The notes under the pieces were generated by a model, which was not told where the DNA came from, ran no database searches, and worked only from the letters and a program-made list of their open reading frames with translations. A DNA stretch of 64,000 nucleotides from an uncultured Lachnospiraceae bacterium (lineage in GTDB: Bacteria; Bacillota; Clostridia; Lachnospirales; Lachnospiraceae): contig CAOKOL010000020.1 of assembly GCA_948470335.1 (NCBI GenBank), positions 1 through 64,000 on the forward strand. The letters run 5' to 3'. Of this stretch, positions 21,668 to 29,445 are shown in pieces. Each line of letters begins with the position of its first letter. Within the stretch, counting starts at the first letter, position 1. A program made the translations under genes and the position numbers.

Positions 21668-22900
21668 ATGGAATTAACAAAAACAAAACGGAATTTTCTG
21701 GTAACACTGCTCAGTTTTATGGTTGGCATGATTTATTTTATACCTTATATCAGAATATCATTTTATGACCAGACCATCGCGGCGCTGCGGCTGACAAACG
21801 CGCAGTTGGGATATCTGGGTTCCATTTACGGGACGCTGGCGATTTTCTGTTACGCCATTGGCGGTGTACTGGCCCAGAAAGTCAGTCCCAGGCTTTTGAT
21901 CGCGGTTTCTCTGGCAGGTACCGGCGCTGCCACGTTGTGGCAGGCCAGCTATCCGTCCTACGGAAGCCTGATGGTGATTTTTGCCCTGTATGCTTTTTTT
22001 ACCACGGCTACGCTGTGGTCTCCTTATATTACGCTGATGCGCGGCTTCGGCTCGGACGCGGAGCAAGGCCGTCTGTTCGGCATCAGTGAGGCGCTCAGAA
22101 GTATTGTGTCCAGTGTGGTGGGATTCCTTTTTATTTGGATTTTCAGCCTGTTTTCCAATGAAATGGGCGGATACCGCGCCATTCTGCTGATTGCAGCAGG
22201 GATCTACTTTGTTTTCGCGGCGCTGGCTTTTGTTTTCTTTCCTTCATCGGTGAAAGCAGAGAAAAAAGAAGCGACACAAAAAGGAAGCATTATGGCGGCG
22301 CTGCGTCTGCCGGGCGTCTGGCTGGTGGGTCTGTTTATTTTCTTCTGCTATGCGTTAAACTGTGGCGGAGCCTATTACTTTGGAACTTATACGACACAGG
22401 TGCTGCATACCAGTGAGGCTGTTTCCAGCAGTCTGCAGATCCTGAGAACATATATTCTGGCTATCGGTCTTGGAATCGTGGGCGGCGTGGTCATCGACAA
22501 ATTTCGTTACCGTTCCAGATTCCTGATTCTGTCGCTGGCGGGAGCCACCGCTGCCAGCGCGCTGCTTCCTTTCCTTTCAGGACAAATCTGGGTGGCGATC
22601 GTGGTATCGGTGCTGATTTCCGGAATCAACTATATGATTAAGTCTGTCTATTATTCGATTATGGATGAGGCGTTGATTCCCCGTAATCTGACCGGCGCTG
22701 CCAGCGGTGTCATCGCGTTCCTTGCCTATGTGCCGGACGCGTTCATTACGGCTATGGTGGGTGTCTGGCTGGATCAGGACATGATCGGAGGATTTCATAA
22801 ACTGTTCGCGTTTATGGCCTTTTGCGGAGTCGCCGCGATGATCCTGGCAGCGATCATTAATAAACGGTATTTGAAAAGTGTGAGTCCGGAAAAACAATAA
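21668..22900 (+). CDS. MFS transporter
   Basis: About 410 residues with 12 membrane segments in two halves. The frame is open from 21650, but ATG 21668 has GGGGGAAG before it and begins the protein just before TM1. PYITLMRGFGSDAEQGRLFGISEALRS lies in the loop around TM4 to TM5, and a charged central loop (SSVKAEKKEATQK) separates the halves. It lies between the MttB-family gene and a BCCT carrier in the TetR-controlled unit, so it likely carries a methylated amine, its demethylated product or a related metabolite. Direction and substrate cannot be read from sequence. Confidence 0.8.
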   Translation: MELTKTKRNFLVTLLSFMVGMIYFIPYIRISFYDQTIAALRLTNAQLGYLGSIYGTLAIFCYAIGGVLAQKVSPRLLIAVSLAGTGAATLWQASYPSYGSLMVIFALYAFFTTATLWSPYITLMRGFGSDAEQGRLFGISEALRSIVSSVVGFLFIWIFSLFSNEMGGYRAILLIAAGIYFVFAALAFVFFPSSVKAEKKEATQKGSIMAALRLPGVWLVGLFIFFCYALNCGGAYYFGTYTTQVLHTSEAVSSSLQILRTYILAIGLGIVGGVVIDKFRYRSRFLILSLAGATAASALLPFLSGQIWVAIVVSVLISGINYMIKSVYYSIMDEALIPRNLTGAASGVIAFLAYVPDAFITAMVGVWLDQDMIGGFHKLFAFMAFCGVAAMILAAIINKRYLKSVSPEKQ

Positions 22901-22911
22901 CCGGTGAGAGG

Positions 22912-22942
22912 GCTGGATGGAGCGAAGTACGCTTCATCCAGC
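22912..22942 (+). terminator. Hairpin between MFS and BCCT genes
   Basis: GCTGGATGGAGCG (22912-22924) pairs with CGCTTCATCCAGC (22930-22942) over 13 bp with one G-U pair, then TTTGG. The T-run is short, so partial termination or mRNA processing between the two carriers is possible. Confidence 0.6.
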
Positions 22943-23004
22943 TTTGGTATTATGAAGCATCCGGTGGACATATCTGAGAACAGGGTTATAAAGGGGTAGA
23001 TTTT

Positions 23005-24525
23005 GTGAAGAAATTAAAATTTGAAGTTTTTTTTCCTCCGTTTTTTCTGTTGCTGCTGTGCGTCATTGTCAATCTGGCTGACAGTGAGCTGTTTAGCGGG
23101 ATTGTAGGCGGCGTCAATGCTTTTATCACGGAAAAATTCGGATGGATGATCATTCTGCTTTCCGTGGTGATTTTTGTCGTATGTGTCGCGATGTTTTTTT
23201 CGGATTTCGGGAAGGTGACAATCGGGGGTCCGTCAGCGAAACCCACTATGAGCCTGTCGGAGTGGTTCAGCATTAATATCTGTACGACGATAGCCTGCGG
23301 CATTATTTTCTGGTCCGCGGCGGAGCCGGTGCAGCATCTTATGTATCCGCCATCCGGAATGGGGATCAAGGCGATGACGCCGGAAGCGGCCAAATTTGCA
23401 ATGTCCGCTATTTTTACTCACTGGACGGTGCTACCTTATGGTATTTATACGATAGCCGCCGTGATGTTTGCGTTTGGCTATTATAATAAAAAGGGGTCTT
23501 TTTCACTGGGAACCATGGTTACGGTGCTGACCGGCGGACAGGAGTATAAATGGCTGAATACGGTGATTGACAGTATCTGCCTGTTTACGCTCGCGGCGGG
23601 TCTGGCAGGTTCTCTGGGGGTCGGAGTGCTGAATTTAAGCGGCGGGCTGTATCATCTGCTGGGGATTGGGTCCTCGCCGTCCGTATGGATTGTTTTGATG
23701 GCGGTGATTGCCGGTACGGTGCTTCTGTCGGCCATATCAGGGATTATGAAAGGGGTCCGGCGGCTGTCTAATTTGAATGTGTATATATATTTTTTTATCG
23801 TCATTTTTGTGTTTCTGTTCGGAGGAAGCCGGTTTATCTGTTCATTTGCCACGGAGAGTCTGGGAGAATATATCAGCGGCTTTTTTGGCAGATCCCTTTA
23901 TACGGGCGCTTTTGAAACGGATCACTGGGCGGGGTCATGGCCTGTGTTTTATATGTCTAGCTGGATGGCCTGGGCGCCGATTACGGCGGTTTTTCTGGGC
24001 CGAATCGCGTATGGGCGTAAGATCAGGGAACTGATTACCATGAACTTGCTGGCGGCTTCCCTGTTCAGTGTCATATGGTTTTCGGTTTTGTCAGGTTCCA
24101 CCATTCATTTCACTTTGAATGTGGCTGACAGTGGAATCGCGGAGGCTTTTGAGGCGGGGATTGAGAATACGATTTATCAGTTGTTTGCGAATATGCCGGC
24201 CGCGGGTCTGCTGACGGTGATTTTTCTTGCCGCCGTTTTTCTTTCACTGGTAACGGCAGCCGATTCCACGACAATCGCTATGGCAGATTTATCTGCGAAT
24301 GGTATTCAGCCGGAGAGTCCTGATTCTCCGAACTGGATCAAGGCGGTGTGGGTGGTACTGATGGCGGCTGTCGCCATGATTATGATGGGTGTGGGGAATG
24401 GAGCGGACGGCCTGAAAATGATTACAAATATCGGAGGATTGCCGGCGGCTGTCTTTCTGATTTTTGTGGTGACAGGCGGAATTAAAATTTTGTTCAGACC
24501 TGATACTTATAAAGAAGAAACCTAG
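23005..24525 (+). CDS. BCCT-family betaine/carnitine/choline transporter
   Basis: 506 residues with 12 membrane segments. The BCCT signature region is present: the tryptophan-rich MSSWMAWAPITAVFLGRIAYGRKIRE near residues 313-339. GIIFWSAAEPVQH and IFTHWTVLPYGIYTIAA near the N-terminal half are also typical. It starts with GTG behind AAGGGGTAG. BCCT carriers import quaternary ammonium compounds driven by sodium, protons or exchange. Following the MttB-family gene, it is the likely uptake system for the methyl donor. Substrate (glycine betaine, carnitine, butyrobetaine or choline) not resolved. Confidence 0.92.
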   Translation: MKKLKFEVFFPPFFLLLLCVIVNLADSELFSGIVGGVNAFITEKFGWMIILLSVVIFVVCVAMFFSDFGKVTIGGPSAKPTMSLSEWFSINICTTIACGIIFWSAAEPVQHLMYPPSGMGIKAMTPEAAKFAMSAIFTHWTVLPYGIYTIAAVMFAFGYYNKKGSFSLGTMVTVLTGGQEYKWLNTVIDSICLFTLAAGLAGSLGVGVLNLSGGLYHLLGIGSSPSVWIVLMAVIAGTVLLSAISGIMKGVRRLSNLNVYIYFFIVIFVFLFGGSRFICSFATESLGEYISGFFGRSLYTGAFETDHWAGSWPVFYMSSWMAWAPITAVFLGRIAYGRKIRELITMNLLAASLFSVIWFSVLSGSTIHFTLNVADSGIAEAFEAGIENTIYQLFANMPAAGLLTVIFLAAVFLSLVTAADSTTIAMADLSANGIQPESPDSPNWIKAVWVVLMAAVAMIMMGVGNGADGLKMITNIGGLPAAVFLIFVVTGGIKILFRPDTYKEET

Positions 24526-24751
24526 AGCCGTCGCTTTTTGTATGTTTTCTCCTGTTCGGATGTCCGGTCAGTTGCCGTTTTCTTCCGTGATTTCCGGTTG
24601 CCAGAAAGGCGTCCGGCGTTTATAATGGTTCTGTATGGAATAAAGCGTTCATAACGTTTTAAAACCGCGGAACGGTCCGCTTCGTATGTCGGAGCGGTTC
24701 GGGCGTTTTCAGTGGTATCAAAGACATAACGAGAAGGGAACCGTCAAAACT

Positions 24752-26044
24752 ATGTCAGAAAAGAAACGGGATGACCGGAAGAACTGGTATCCTCTGGACT
24801 TGTCCGGAACCGTATATCCCACGCTGCAGCGAAAAGATTATTCCGCCGTGTTCCGGCTGTCCATGACGCTTAATCAGAAGATTGATCCGGCGTTATTACA
24901 GCAGGCCGTGGACCAGGCGATGCCCCGGTTTCCGACGTTTAAGGTGGCGATGCGAAAAGGACTGTTCTGGCGGTATCTGGAGCCGAATCACCGTCCGGGA
25001 CCTTTTGTGCGGGAGGATATCGCCAATCCATGCATGCCCATGTCTTTTAAAGGGAAGAGCCGGTATCTGGTACGATTTTACTACTATGAGAATGAGATTT
25101 CCATGGAAATGTTTCATTCTCTTTCCGACGGAAACGGCGGCATGTGCCTGTTAAAAACCGTGGCGGCCCAGTATCTGAGGCTTAAGGGCGTGGCGGTATC
25201 CTGCGGGGAGGGTGTTATGGATCTGAACCAGGAGCCGGACCCGGAGGAGCTGGAGGATGCCTATGCCAAGTATGCCCGCTCTCAGAGCCGCTCGGCTCTC
25301 AGGCAGAAGAAGGCCTACCGGGTGCGGGGAACCAGGGAACCTTTTTATACGTTGAATGTGATCAGAGGCGTCGTTCCCGTCAGCCAGGCGCTTGGGGTGG
25401 CGAAAAGATATGGGGTGTCCTTAACGGAATATCTGAACGGGGCGCTGATATATGCGCTGATGTGTAAGCAGAAGAGTGAGAATCCTGTGCGCCAGAAGCC
25501 GATCAAGCTGGCGATGCCGGTGAATCTGCGCAACCTGTTTCCGTCCCGGACCATGAGGAATTTTATTGTGCTGGCATACCCTTCCATCGATCCCATGCTG
25601 GGGGATTACACCTTTGAGGAGATCGTGAAAGAGGTACACAATTACATGCGGTACCATATCAATCCCAAATTTCTGGGGGCGGATATTACCACCGATTACG
25701 CGGTCCGTGCCAATCCGCTGATCCGTATCGTGCCGCTGTTTATTAAAGACTTTGTTGTGCGCGGCTTTTATGTCCGGGTGCAGGATAAGCAGTCCTCGGC
25801 CGGGCTGACCAACATGGGAATCATCCGGCTGCCTGACGGACTGAAAGAGCATACGGAGCGCGTCGATATTCTGATGGGTCAGCCGTTTTCGGCCCGCACC
25901 AACTGCGCGGTGGTCACCTATCAGGATCAGTTAAGCATCAGTTTTGCAAGTTGTATCCGGGAGACGGATGTGGAACGGCTGTTTTTTACCAGGCTGGTTC
26001 AGGACCATATCCATGTGAAGATTGAGACGAACAGAAGTCAGTAA
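24752..26044 (+). CDS. Condensation/alcohol-acetyltransferase-like CoA-dependent acyltransferase
   Basis: About 430 residues of the CoA-dependent acyltransferase superfamily (alcohol acetyltransferase, PapA, condensation-domain fold). The active-site HxxxDG motif is FHSLSDGNGG near residue 125 of the full frame. The C-terminal half has VNLRNLFPSRTMRNFI and the late strand TNMGIIRLP. The frame is open from ATG 24686; ATG 24752 is preferred because of a GAGAAGGGA upstream, although the spacing is a little long. It is followed 84 bp later by a zinc-ribbon membrane protein (DUF6320 type). The pair probably modifies a lipid or wall-linked alcohol, but the substrate is unknown. Confidence 0.75.
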   Translation: MSEKKRDDRKNWYPLDLSGTVYPTLQRKDYSAVFRLSMTLNQKIDPALLQQAVDQAMPRFPTFKVAMRKGLFWRYLEPNHRPGPFVREDIANPCMPMSFKGKSRYLVRFYYYENEISMEMFHSLSDGNGGMCLLKTVAAQYLRLKGVAVSCGEGVMDLNQEPDPEELEDAYAKYARSQSRSALRQKKAYRVRGTREPFYTLNVIRGVVPVSQALGVAKRYGVSLTEYLNGALIYALMCKQKSENPVRQKPIKLAMPVNLRNLFPSRTMRNFIVLAYPSIDPMLGDYTFEEIVKEVHNYMRYHINPKFLGADITTDYAVRANPLIRIVPLFIKDFVVRGFYVRVQDKQSSAGLTNMGIIRLPDGLKEHTERVDILMGQPFSARTNCAVVTYQDQLSISFASCIRETDVERLFFTRLVQDHIHVKIETNRSQ

Positions 26045-26128
26045 GCGGCGCGAAGGCGGAAGAGGTCTTTTGAAAGGGAACAGGATGCCGAGAAGAACGG
26101 TCATGAAAGAATGGATTGAGGAAGAATT

Positions 26129-26833
26129 ATGTCATATTGTGTCAATTGCGGTGTGGAGCTGTCGGAAGAGCTGAGAAGCTGTCCGCTGTGCCAGACGCCG
26201 GTTTATCATCCGGAAAAAGAGAAAAACGCAGAAGAAGCGGTGCCGGTTTTTCCCCGTGAGCGGGGAGAGGTGGATGTGGTCAGAAATGACGTGGCGGTTT
26301 TGTTTTCCGTTGTGCTGATCTCTACCTGTCTGGCCTGCGGCGCGTTAAATCTGCTGGTGTTCCGAAAATATCTCTGGTCTGTTTATGTAATCGGCGGATG
26401 CGGCGTGCTCTGGGTGGCAAGTCTGCCGCTGATTCTTGTAAAAAAGCCTCATGCGCTGCTGGCATTGCTGGCGGACGGTATGGCAGTCAGCCTGTATTGC
26501 GCTCTGATTTCCTGGTTTCATCCGGGGAAGGGCTGGTTTTTGGAAGTGGCGCTGCCGGTGGTCTGGCTCTGCGTGGTTTTTGTCGGAATTTTTGTTGGGG
26601 TGGCAAAAAAGATGAAGCCGTCTATTCTGGCGAAGGCCAGCCTGTTGTTCGCGGAGGCCGGGATTTTCACGGTGTTTACGGAGCTGGTGCTGAACCGTCA
26701 TTTTGCGGGCAGGTTTTATCTGTCCTGGTCGGCCGTTACCGGAATCTGCTGTTTTGTGATTGTCGCGGCGCTGATTACGATTATCCGCCGGTCGGGGCTG
26801 CGGGAAGAGGTGCGGCGGAGAATGCATATATAA
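26129..26833 (+). CDS. Zinc-ribbon membrane protein (DUF6320-like)
   Basis: 234 residues. The N-terminus holds a compact zinc ribbon, YCVNCGVELSEELRSCPLCQTPVY (C5, C8, C19, C22 by count). About six membrane segments follow and the end is positively charged. GAGGAAGAATT precedes the ATG. Proteins of this shape often lie beside the condensation-like acyltransferase family upstream, suggesting a membrane-bound partner for it. The biochemical role is not known. Confidence 0.7.
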   Translation: MSYCVNCGVELSEELRSCPLCQTPVYHPEKEKNAEEAVPVFPRERGEVDVVRNDVAVLFSVVLISTCLACGALNLLVFRKYLWSVYVIGGCGVLWVASLPLILVKKPHALLALLADGMAVSLYCALISWFHPGKGWFLEVALPVVWLCVVFVGIFVGVAKKMKPSILAKASLLFAEAGIFTVFTELVLNRHFAGRFYLSWSAVTGICCFVIVAALITIIRRSGLREEVRRRMHI

Positions 26834-26852
26834 TAATGAAAGATCAGAAATC

Positions 26853-26880
26853 CGGGGGTCGTCATGTTTGACGGCCCCCG
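26853..26880. terminator. Hairpin between convergent genes
   Basis: CGGGGGTCGTC (26853-26863) pairs with GACGGCCCCCG (26870-26880), 11 bp with one G-U pair. No clear T-run on either side. Likely the common end of the DUF6320-like and NifX-like transcripts. Confidence 0.55.
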
Positions 26881-26936
26881 CGGCATGTTTGTCTGAATTG
26901 TGAAACAATCGAAACAGGGAAAACGGTAAACCTGCT

Positions 26937-27356
26937 TTAGTGATTTCCGCAGCAGCCCTGCTTGTCCTCGCCGCAGTGATGGCCGTGACCGTTGTGACTG
27001 CCGCAGTCATGATCGCCCTCATGGTGATGGCTGCACATGGTATCGGGATCGTAGTTCAGACTGCCGTTTAACAGAGCGGCTACGGCCTGGTCCGCATCCC
27101 CTGACGCGCCGGGATAAAGCTTAATACCGGCATCCGCCAGGGCCATCCGGGCGCCGCCGCCGATTCCGCCGCAGATTAAGGTATCCGCGCCGTTGTTTTT
27201 CAGAAAACCTGCCAGTGCGCCGTGGCCGCTGCCGGCCGCGTTCACAACCTGGGAAGACTGAATCTGATTGTTCTCTACCGTATAAAATTTAAAATTCTCG
27301 CAATGGCCGAAATGCTGGAAGATCTGGCCGTTCTCATAAGTTACCGCAATTTTCAT
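26937..27356 (-). CDS. NifX/NafY-like (dinitrogenase iron-molybdenum cofactor fold) protein with His/Cys tail
   Basis: 139 residues. Residues 1-105 have the Fe-Mo-co accessory fold (MKIAVTYENGQIFQHFGHCENF, then GADTLICGGIGGGARMAL). Such proteins bind metal or Fe-S cofactors. A tail rich in His, Cys and Gly (residues about 108-139, MCSHHHEGDHDCGSHNGHGH) suggests metal storage or sensing. No nitrogenase genes are near, so nitrogen fixation is not implied. It shares with the neighbouring DUF134 gene a palindromic -35 region and the same strand, so the two form one regulon. Confidence 0.85.
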   Translation of the reverse strand: MKIAVTYENGQIFQHFGHCENFKFYTVENNQIQSSQVVNAAGSGHGALAGFLKNNGADTLICGGIGGGARMALADAGIKLYPGASGDADQAVAALLNGSLNYDPDTMCSHHHEGDHDCGSHNGHGHHCGEDKQGCCGNH

Positions 27357-27389
27357 CGTAAAACCTCCAAAAGTGTTTTTCTTAATGAT

Positions 27390-27418
27390 ATTATAAGACT
27401 GTTTTTGACATATGTCAA
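27390..27418 (-). promoter_or_regulatory. Promoter with palindromic -35 for the NifX-like gene
   Basis: On the minus strand TTGACA (27413-27418), 17 bp, TATAAT (27390-27395). The -35 is half of the 14-bp palindrome TTGACATATGTCAA (27405-27418). The same palindrome is in the DUF134 promoter. Confidence 0.85.
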
Positions 27419-27487
27419 TAATGAAACAAAAAACCTTTAAAAGAATATTGCCTGTTGCTGCTCAGGCATGTCAATTCGCGGAATGGT

Positions 27488-27940
27488 TTATGTTTCATGT
27501 CTTTTACAGGCATGGCAGTAAAGCTGCTGTTCCTGTTCTTTTTCGCAAAGCTGTTCCCGGCAGCGGCGGTGTCCGCAGTTTTTTCCGCAGCAGGTTTCTC
27601 CAAAAGGGCACAGATCATAAGAGCCGCCGGAAATGTTTAGCTGCCTGCCGTTTACCAGCATATCGGCCAGTTTTTTTCTGGCGGAATCATAGATGGCTTG
27701 AACGGTGGTGCGGGCCACGTTCATCTGCGCGGCACAGTCTTCCTGGGACAGGTTCAGGTAGTCGATCAATCGGATCGCTTCATATTCGTCTACGGTAATT
27801 TCGATGATTTCCCCGCTTGCTGTTTCGCCTGAGACGGGCGGCGGGATTTTTGCAGTCTCCGAATTCTGCCCGGCACAGGGGCGGAAGCTTTGAATGTGGG
27901 GCAGTCCGCAGATGCGCCGCCGTTTGATGGGACGAGCCAT
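27488..27940 (-). CDS. DUF134 (UPF0251) HTH regulator-like protein
   Basis: 150 residues. It begins with the family hallmark MARPIKRRRIC. Residues about 48-100 carry a sigma-70-region-4-like helix-turn-helix (DEYEAIRLIDYLNLSQEDCAAQMNVARTTVQAIYDSARKKLAD). The end is cysteine-rich (CPFGETCCGKNCGHRRC), probably metal-binding. DUF134 genes commonly neighbour NifX-type proteins. Here the two are on one strand with identical palindromes in their promoters, so this protein is the natural candidate to bind TTGACATATGTCAA. It starts behind AGGAGGACTTTTTT and copy 2 of the repeated 5'-UTR element. Confidence 0.88.
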   Translation of the reverse strand: MARPIKRRRICGLPHIQSFRPCAGQNSETAKIPPPVSGETASGEIIEITVDEYEAIRLIDYLNLSQEDCAAQMNVARTTVQAIYDSARKKLADMLVNGRQLNISGGSYDLCPFGETCCGKNCGHRRCREQLCEKEQEQQLYCHACKRHET

Positions 27941-27955
27941 AAAAAAGTCCTCCTA

Positions 27956-28014
27956 ATTTAGTTCTGCAGCTCCCCTCCCGGGGCCTGTCCGGTCCGCTGC
28001 TGTTTTCATAAACC
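27956..28014 (-). promoter_or_regulatory. Repeated structured 5'-UTR element, copy 2 (shortest form)
   Basis: Read on the minus strand it runs GGTTTATGAAAACAGCAGCGG .. CAGGCCCC .. GGGAGGGGAGCTGC .. AACTAAAT. Closing stem GCAGC/GCTGC; inner CCCC/GGGG. It ends 15 nt before the DUF134 start codon. This is the shortest of the four and defines the core. Confidence 0.72.
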
Positions 28015-28060
28015 GCTTGACACTACCAATGAAATGATCCTTCGGCGTTTGTATGTCATT

Positions 28061-28089
28061 ATCATATACTGCTTTTTGACATATGTCAA
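28061..28089 (-). promoter_or_regulatory. Promoter with palindromic -35 for the DUF134 gene
   Basis: Minus strand TTGACA (28084-28089), 17 bp, TATGAT (28061-28066). TTGACATATGTCAA spans 28076-28089. The mRNA leader of about 115 nt contains copy 2 of the 5'-UTR element. The 498-bp gap 27941-28438 holds this promoter, the plus-strand promoter at 28167 and two copies of the element. Confidence 0.82.
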
Positions 28090-28166
28090 TTATGGCGGCA
28101 AAGCTTTTACAAAGGGCTTTCGTATCCGGGACGGTGATTTTGGCTGGCAGGTTTTTCCGGATTTTG

Positions 28167-28195
28167 TTGACAAGCGGAAGGAACCGTGGTAATAT
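28167..28195 (+). promoter_or_regulatory. Promoter of the amino-acid ABC importer operon
   Basis: TTGACA (28167-28172), 17 bp, TAATAT (28190-28195), with TG one base before the -10. The predicted leader of about 240 nt contains copy 3 of the repeated element. Confidence 0.65.
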
Positions 28196-28255
28196 TATGT
28201 GGTCATTGATTTAGTGTGATAAATTGATAAATCAATAAAGCGGGCAGCGCCAAAT

Positions 28256-28419
28256 GATTTATGAAAAAACAGCAGCAGACCGGACAGGCCCCAGGGGGCT
28301 TGAAAAATAGTAAGCGGCTAAAGAACACCCGCTAACTATTTTCCATGCATCGCACGTAAGGGTCTAAAGGACAGACCCTAAGTGCTCATAGCGATGGGAG
28401 GGGAGCTGCGGAACTAAAT
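28256..28419 (+). promoter_or_regulatory. Repeated structured 5'-UTR element, copy 3 (expanded)
   Basis: Same 5' (GATTTATG..ACAGCAGC) and 3' (GGGAGGGGAGCTGCGGAACTAAAT) blocks as the other copies, but with about 100 extra bases inside. These form two more hairpins: AAAATAGTAAGCGG (28304-28317) with CCGCTAACTATTTT (28329-28342), and AGGGTCT/AGACCCT (28359-28379 region) enclosed by GCAC/GTGC and CATC/GATG. It ends 19 nt before the substrate-binding protein start. Confidence 0.72.
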
Positions 28420-28438
28420 TGGAAGGGAGAGAACGATT

Positions 28439-29347
28439 ATGAAAAAGGCAATTGCATTATTGACGGCGGTTTTGCTGGTATCAGGCCTTACGGCATGTGG
28501 ACAGAAGGATGCGCCGGAGACGAAGGCGGCGGCAACAGAGGCCGGAACAACACAGGTAGAAAAAGCCGGGACGGCTCAGGGAACGGAGGTGCAGACCGCC
28601 GGAACGGCGAAGGAGGGGGAGAGAACTTCTCTGATCGTAGGGTTCGACGCGGAATTCCCGCCTTATGGTTATATGGATGATAATGGTGATTATGTGGGCT
28701 TTGATCTGGATTTGGCCGCGGAAGTATGTAAGCGCCAGGGCTGGGAACTGGTGAAACAGCCGATCAACTGGGATACCAAAGACGAGCAGCTTTCCACCGG
28801 AGCCATCGACTGTATCTGGAATGGCTTTACGATGAACGGACGGGAAGACAACTATACCTGGACGGTTCCCTATGTGGATAACAGCCAGGTGTTCGTGGTA
28901 GCTGACGACGCCGGGATTGCAGCGAAAGCGGATCTGGCAGGCAAGGTGGTAGGCGTGCAGGCGGATTCTTCTGCGCTGGCGGCGCTGGAAGACGAGGAAA
29001 ACCAGGAGAATCTGGACCTGGCGGCTTCTTTTGCCGATTTGAAGCAGTTTGCCGATTATAACACCGGCTTTATGGAACTGGAAGCAGGCTCCATTGACGC
29101 GCTGGCTATGGATATCGGCGTGGCGAATTACCAGATTGCCCAGAGAGACGGCGGTTATGTGATTTTGCCGGAAAAAGAATATCTGGCCACGGAGCAGTAT
29201 GCCGTAGGCTTCTTGTTGGGCAATGAGTCTTTAAGAGATACCGTGCAGGCGACGCTGATGGAGATGGTGGACGACGGCACTTTTATGGAAATCGCCGGGC
29301 AGTATGCCGATTTCGGCCTGACGGACGCGGTTTGTCTGGGAAAATAA
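28439..29347 (+). CDS. Polar amino-acid ABC importer, substrate-binding lipoprotein
   Basis: 302 residues. A lipoprotein signal with lipobox VSGLTAC anchors it outside the membrane. A roughly 40-residue Ala/Thr/Glu-rich linker follows, then a type II periplasmic-binding domain (family 3): IVGFDAEFPPYGYMDDNGDYVGFDLDLAAEV, DCIWNGFTMNGRE, LAGKVVGVQADSSA and DALAMDIGVANYQI. Permease and ATPase follow on the same strand, so this is a complete three-gene importer. The R/D-type ligand contacts fit an amino acid, but the specific one is not determined. Confidence 0.92.
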   Translation: MKKAIALLTAVLLVSGLTACGQKDAPETKAAATEAGTTQVEKAGTAQGTEVQTAGTAKEGERTSLIVGFDAEFPPYGYMDDNGDYVGFDLDLAAEVCKRQGWELVKQPINWDTKDEQLSTGAIDCIWNGFTMNGREDNYTWTVPYVDNSQVFVVADDAGIAAKADLAGKVVGVQADSSALAALEDEENQENLDLAASFADLKQFADYNTGFMELEAGSIDALAMDIGVANYQIAQRDGGYVILPEKEYLATEQYAVGFLLGNESLRDTVQATLMEMVDDGTFMEIAGQYADFGLTDAVCLGK

Positions 29348-29445
29348 ACCGTGGAACCGGAAATTGAAACCGGAAGGAAAGAACCGGGGAGTGAAATCCG
29401 GGAAATAAGTGTAGTACGTTTTGAAATTTATCAGGAGATGAACCC

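Noticed and set aside
26937..27940. NifX-like/DUF134 pair as sign of nitrogen fixation
   Set aside because: No nif structural or cofactor genes nearby; these families are common in non-fixing anaerobes.
28256..28419. Element copy 3 as a T-box or known amino-acid riboswitch before an amino-acid importer
   Set aside because: No T-box motif (GGGTGGNACCGCG-like) or specifier stem is visible, and the same core stands before unrelated genes.
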